A stretch of 7,899 bases of DNA, from NCBI GenBank assembly GCA_900765125.1, contig CAAFQL010000302.1, forward strand, positions 1-7,899. The letters run 5' to 3'. Source of the stretch: Oscillospiraceae bacterium. Its GTDB lineage: Bacteria; Bacillota; Clostridia; Oscillospirales; Ruminococcaceae. The position numbers and the translations under genes are program-made. Positions 7,457-7,899 of this stretch are shown here, piece after piece. Within the stretch, counting starts at the first letter, position 1. Each line of letters starts with the position of its first letter. The notes under the pieces were generated by a model. It made no database searches, was not told where the DNA came from, and saw nothing but the letters and a program-made list of their open reading frames with translations.

Positions 7457-7461
7457 ATGGA
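7135..7461 (+). pseudogene. Possible decayed gene: open frame interrupted by one TAG
   Basis: Reading from 7135 in the frame of the ATG at 7195, there are 59 open codons, a TAG at 7312-7314, then 48 more open codons to the TAA at 7459-7461, which lies inside the SIR2 start region. The conceptual product looks protein-like, with stretches such as MDALRYTVLYGCN, AFNLVADILTCRMDAIY and, after the stop, WDRYKGYDGVQFNLVCCV. In AT-rich noncoding DNA several stops would be expected over 107 codons. There is no Shine-Dalgarno site before the in-frame ATG (7195) or GTG (7144), so it is probably not translated as it stands. I recognise no family. It could be the tail of a gene disrupted when the two defence modules were joined, or chance. 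Confidence 0.3.
7442..7450 (+). promoter_or_regulatory. Strong ribosome binding site of the SIR2-like gene
   Basis: AGGGGAGGA ends 6 nt before the ATG at 7457. It is among the strongest Shine-Dalgarno sites in the window and fixes the start of the gene that runs off the right edge. Confidence 0.8.
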
Positions 7462-7899
7462 TAAATTGGTAGAACAGATTGAAAAAATACGTGAAATCAA
7501 TAAACAGCATAAGCTTGTTATTTTTGTAGGCGCAGGCGTGTCACAAAACTCAGGCGTCTGTTCATGGTTGGAATTAGTTAAAGACATTGCAATAAGAATT
7601 GATTATAATGATATTTGTGAAAAATGTAAAATGAAAAATCTAATATGCTCTGAATGTGGGGAAACACTTGAGTTATGTAGCTTTGATAGCTATGAATGTC
7701 AATACAAACATAATTATTCATCTGATGAATTTCTGAAAATACCTCAATATTTTTATGAAGAGAAAGGCGAAGAGCAATACATTCAGTTGCTAAAAGAAAA
7801 ATTTGGAGGAAACTATGAATCAAACGAAATTGACAATTTAATTTTTGATATAAAGCCCGAACACATTATAACAACAAATTATGATCATCTACTTGAAGA
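7457..7899 (+). CDS. SIR2-like domain protein (predicted defence NADase), 3'-truncated by window edge
   Basis: The first 147 codons are visible and open to the window end. LVIFVGAGVSQNSGV has the NAD-binding GAGxS loop (Gly25-Ala26-Gly27-Val28-Ser29), followed by WLELVKDIA. IITTNYDHLLE near the end carries Asn141, at the position of the catalytic Asn of SIR2-family NADases; the partner His would lie beyond the window. SIR2-like proteins in Thoeris, DSR, SIR2-HerA and short-Argonaute systems deplete NAD after phage sensing, causing abortive infection. Between the two motifs is a cysteine-rich insert with Cys54, Cys57, Cys64, Cys67, Cys74 and Cys81 (CxxC-x6-CxxC), possibly a zinc site. The segment SSDEFLKIPQYFYEEKGE also looks like a SIR2 defence protein to me. 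The ATG at 7457 has a strong ribosome site. Which system it belongs to depends on its unseen C-terminus. Family is firm; activity is inferred. Confidence 0.88.
   Translation, partial: MDKLVEQIEKIREINKQHKLVIFVGAGVSQNSGVCSWLELVKDIAIRIDYNDICEKCKMKNLICSECGETLELCSFDSYECQYKHNYSSDEFLKIPQYFYEEKGEEQYIQLLKEKFGGNYESNEIDNLIFDIKPEHIITTNYDHLLE

Overview
The window looks like part of a chromosomal or mobile-island defence locus from an AT-rich, low-GC Gram-positive bacterium. By eye the G+C content is somewhat under 40%. Purine-rich Shine-Dalgarno sites, TTG starts and overlapping genes fit gut Clostridia (Ruminococcus/Oscillospiraceae-like), but the genus is an inference. All recognised genes lie on the + strand, and the dense reverse-strand frames look like shadows.

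Bases 1-7102 hold one tightly packed operon, cut at its 5' end. In order it encodes: a Z1-domain superfamily II helicase-like ATPase (N-terminus outside the window); a DUF4420-type PD-(D/E)XK nuclease; an AIPR-family protein; a C5-cytosine DNA methyltransferase with an unusually long insertion between motifs VI and VIII; a Vsr-type endonuclease; and an unrecognised 80-residue protein. Four of the five junctions overlap or are separated by 3 bp, and the fifth gap is 29 bp. The second and third genes start at TTG, each fixed by an in-frame stop directly upstream. The set reads as an ATP-dependent restriction-modification system. The methyltransferase would protect self DNA, the Z1 motor plus PD-(D/E)XK nuclease would restrict unmodified DNA, and Vsr would repair T:G mismatches left by deaminated 5-methylcytosine or act as a second nuclease. 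AIPR proteins are linked to phage resistance or abortive infection. This gene set is known from comparative genomics of prokaryotic MORC/MutL-like ATPase systems, so a GHKL ATPase gene may lie just left of base 1.

Bases 7103-7456 have no convincing intact gene. They do contain an unusually open + frame interrupted by one TAG, possibly a decayed gene. From 7457 to the window end a second defence gene begins: a SIR2-like predicted NADase with a strong ribosome binding site and a cysteine-rich insertion. It is cut by the right edge. Nothing rRNA-, tRNA-, CRISPR- or IS-like was seen.
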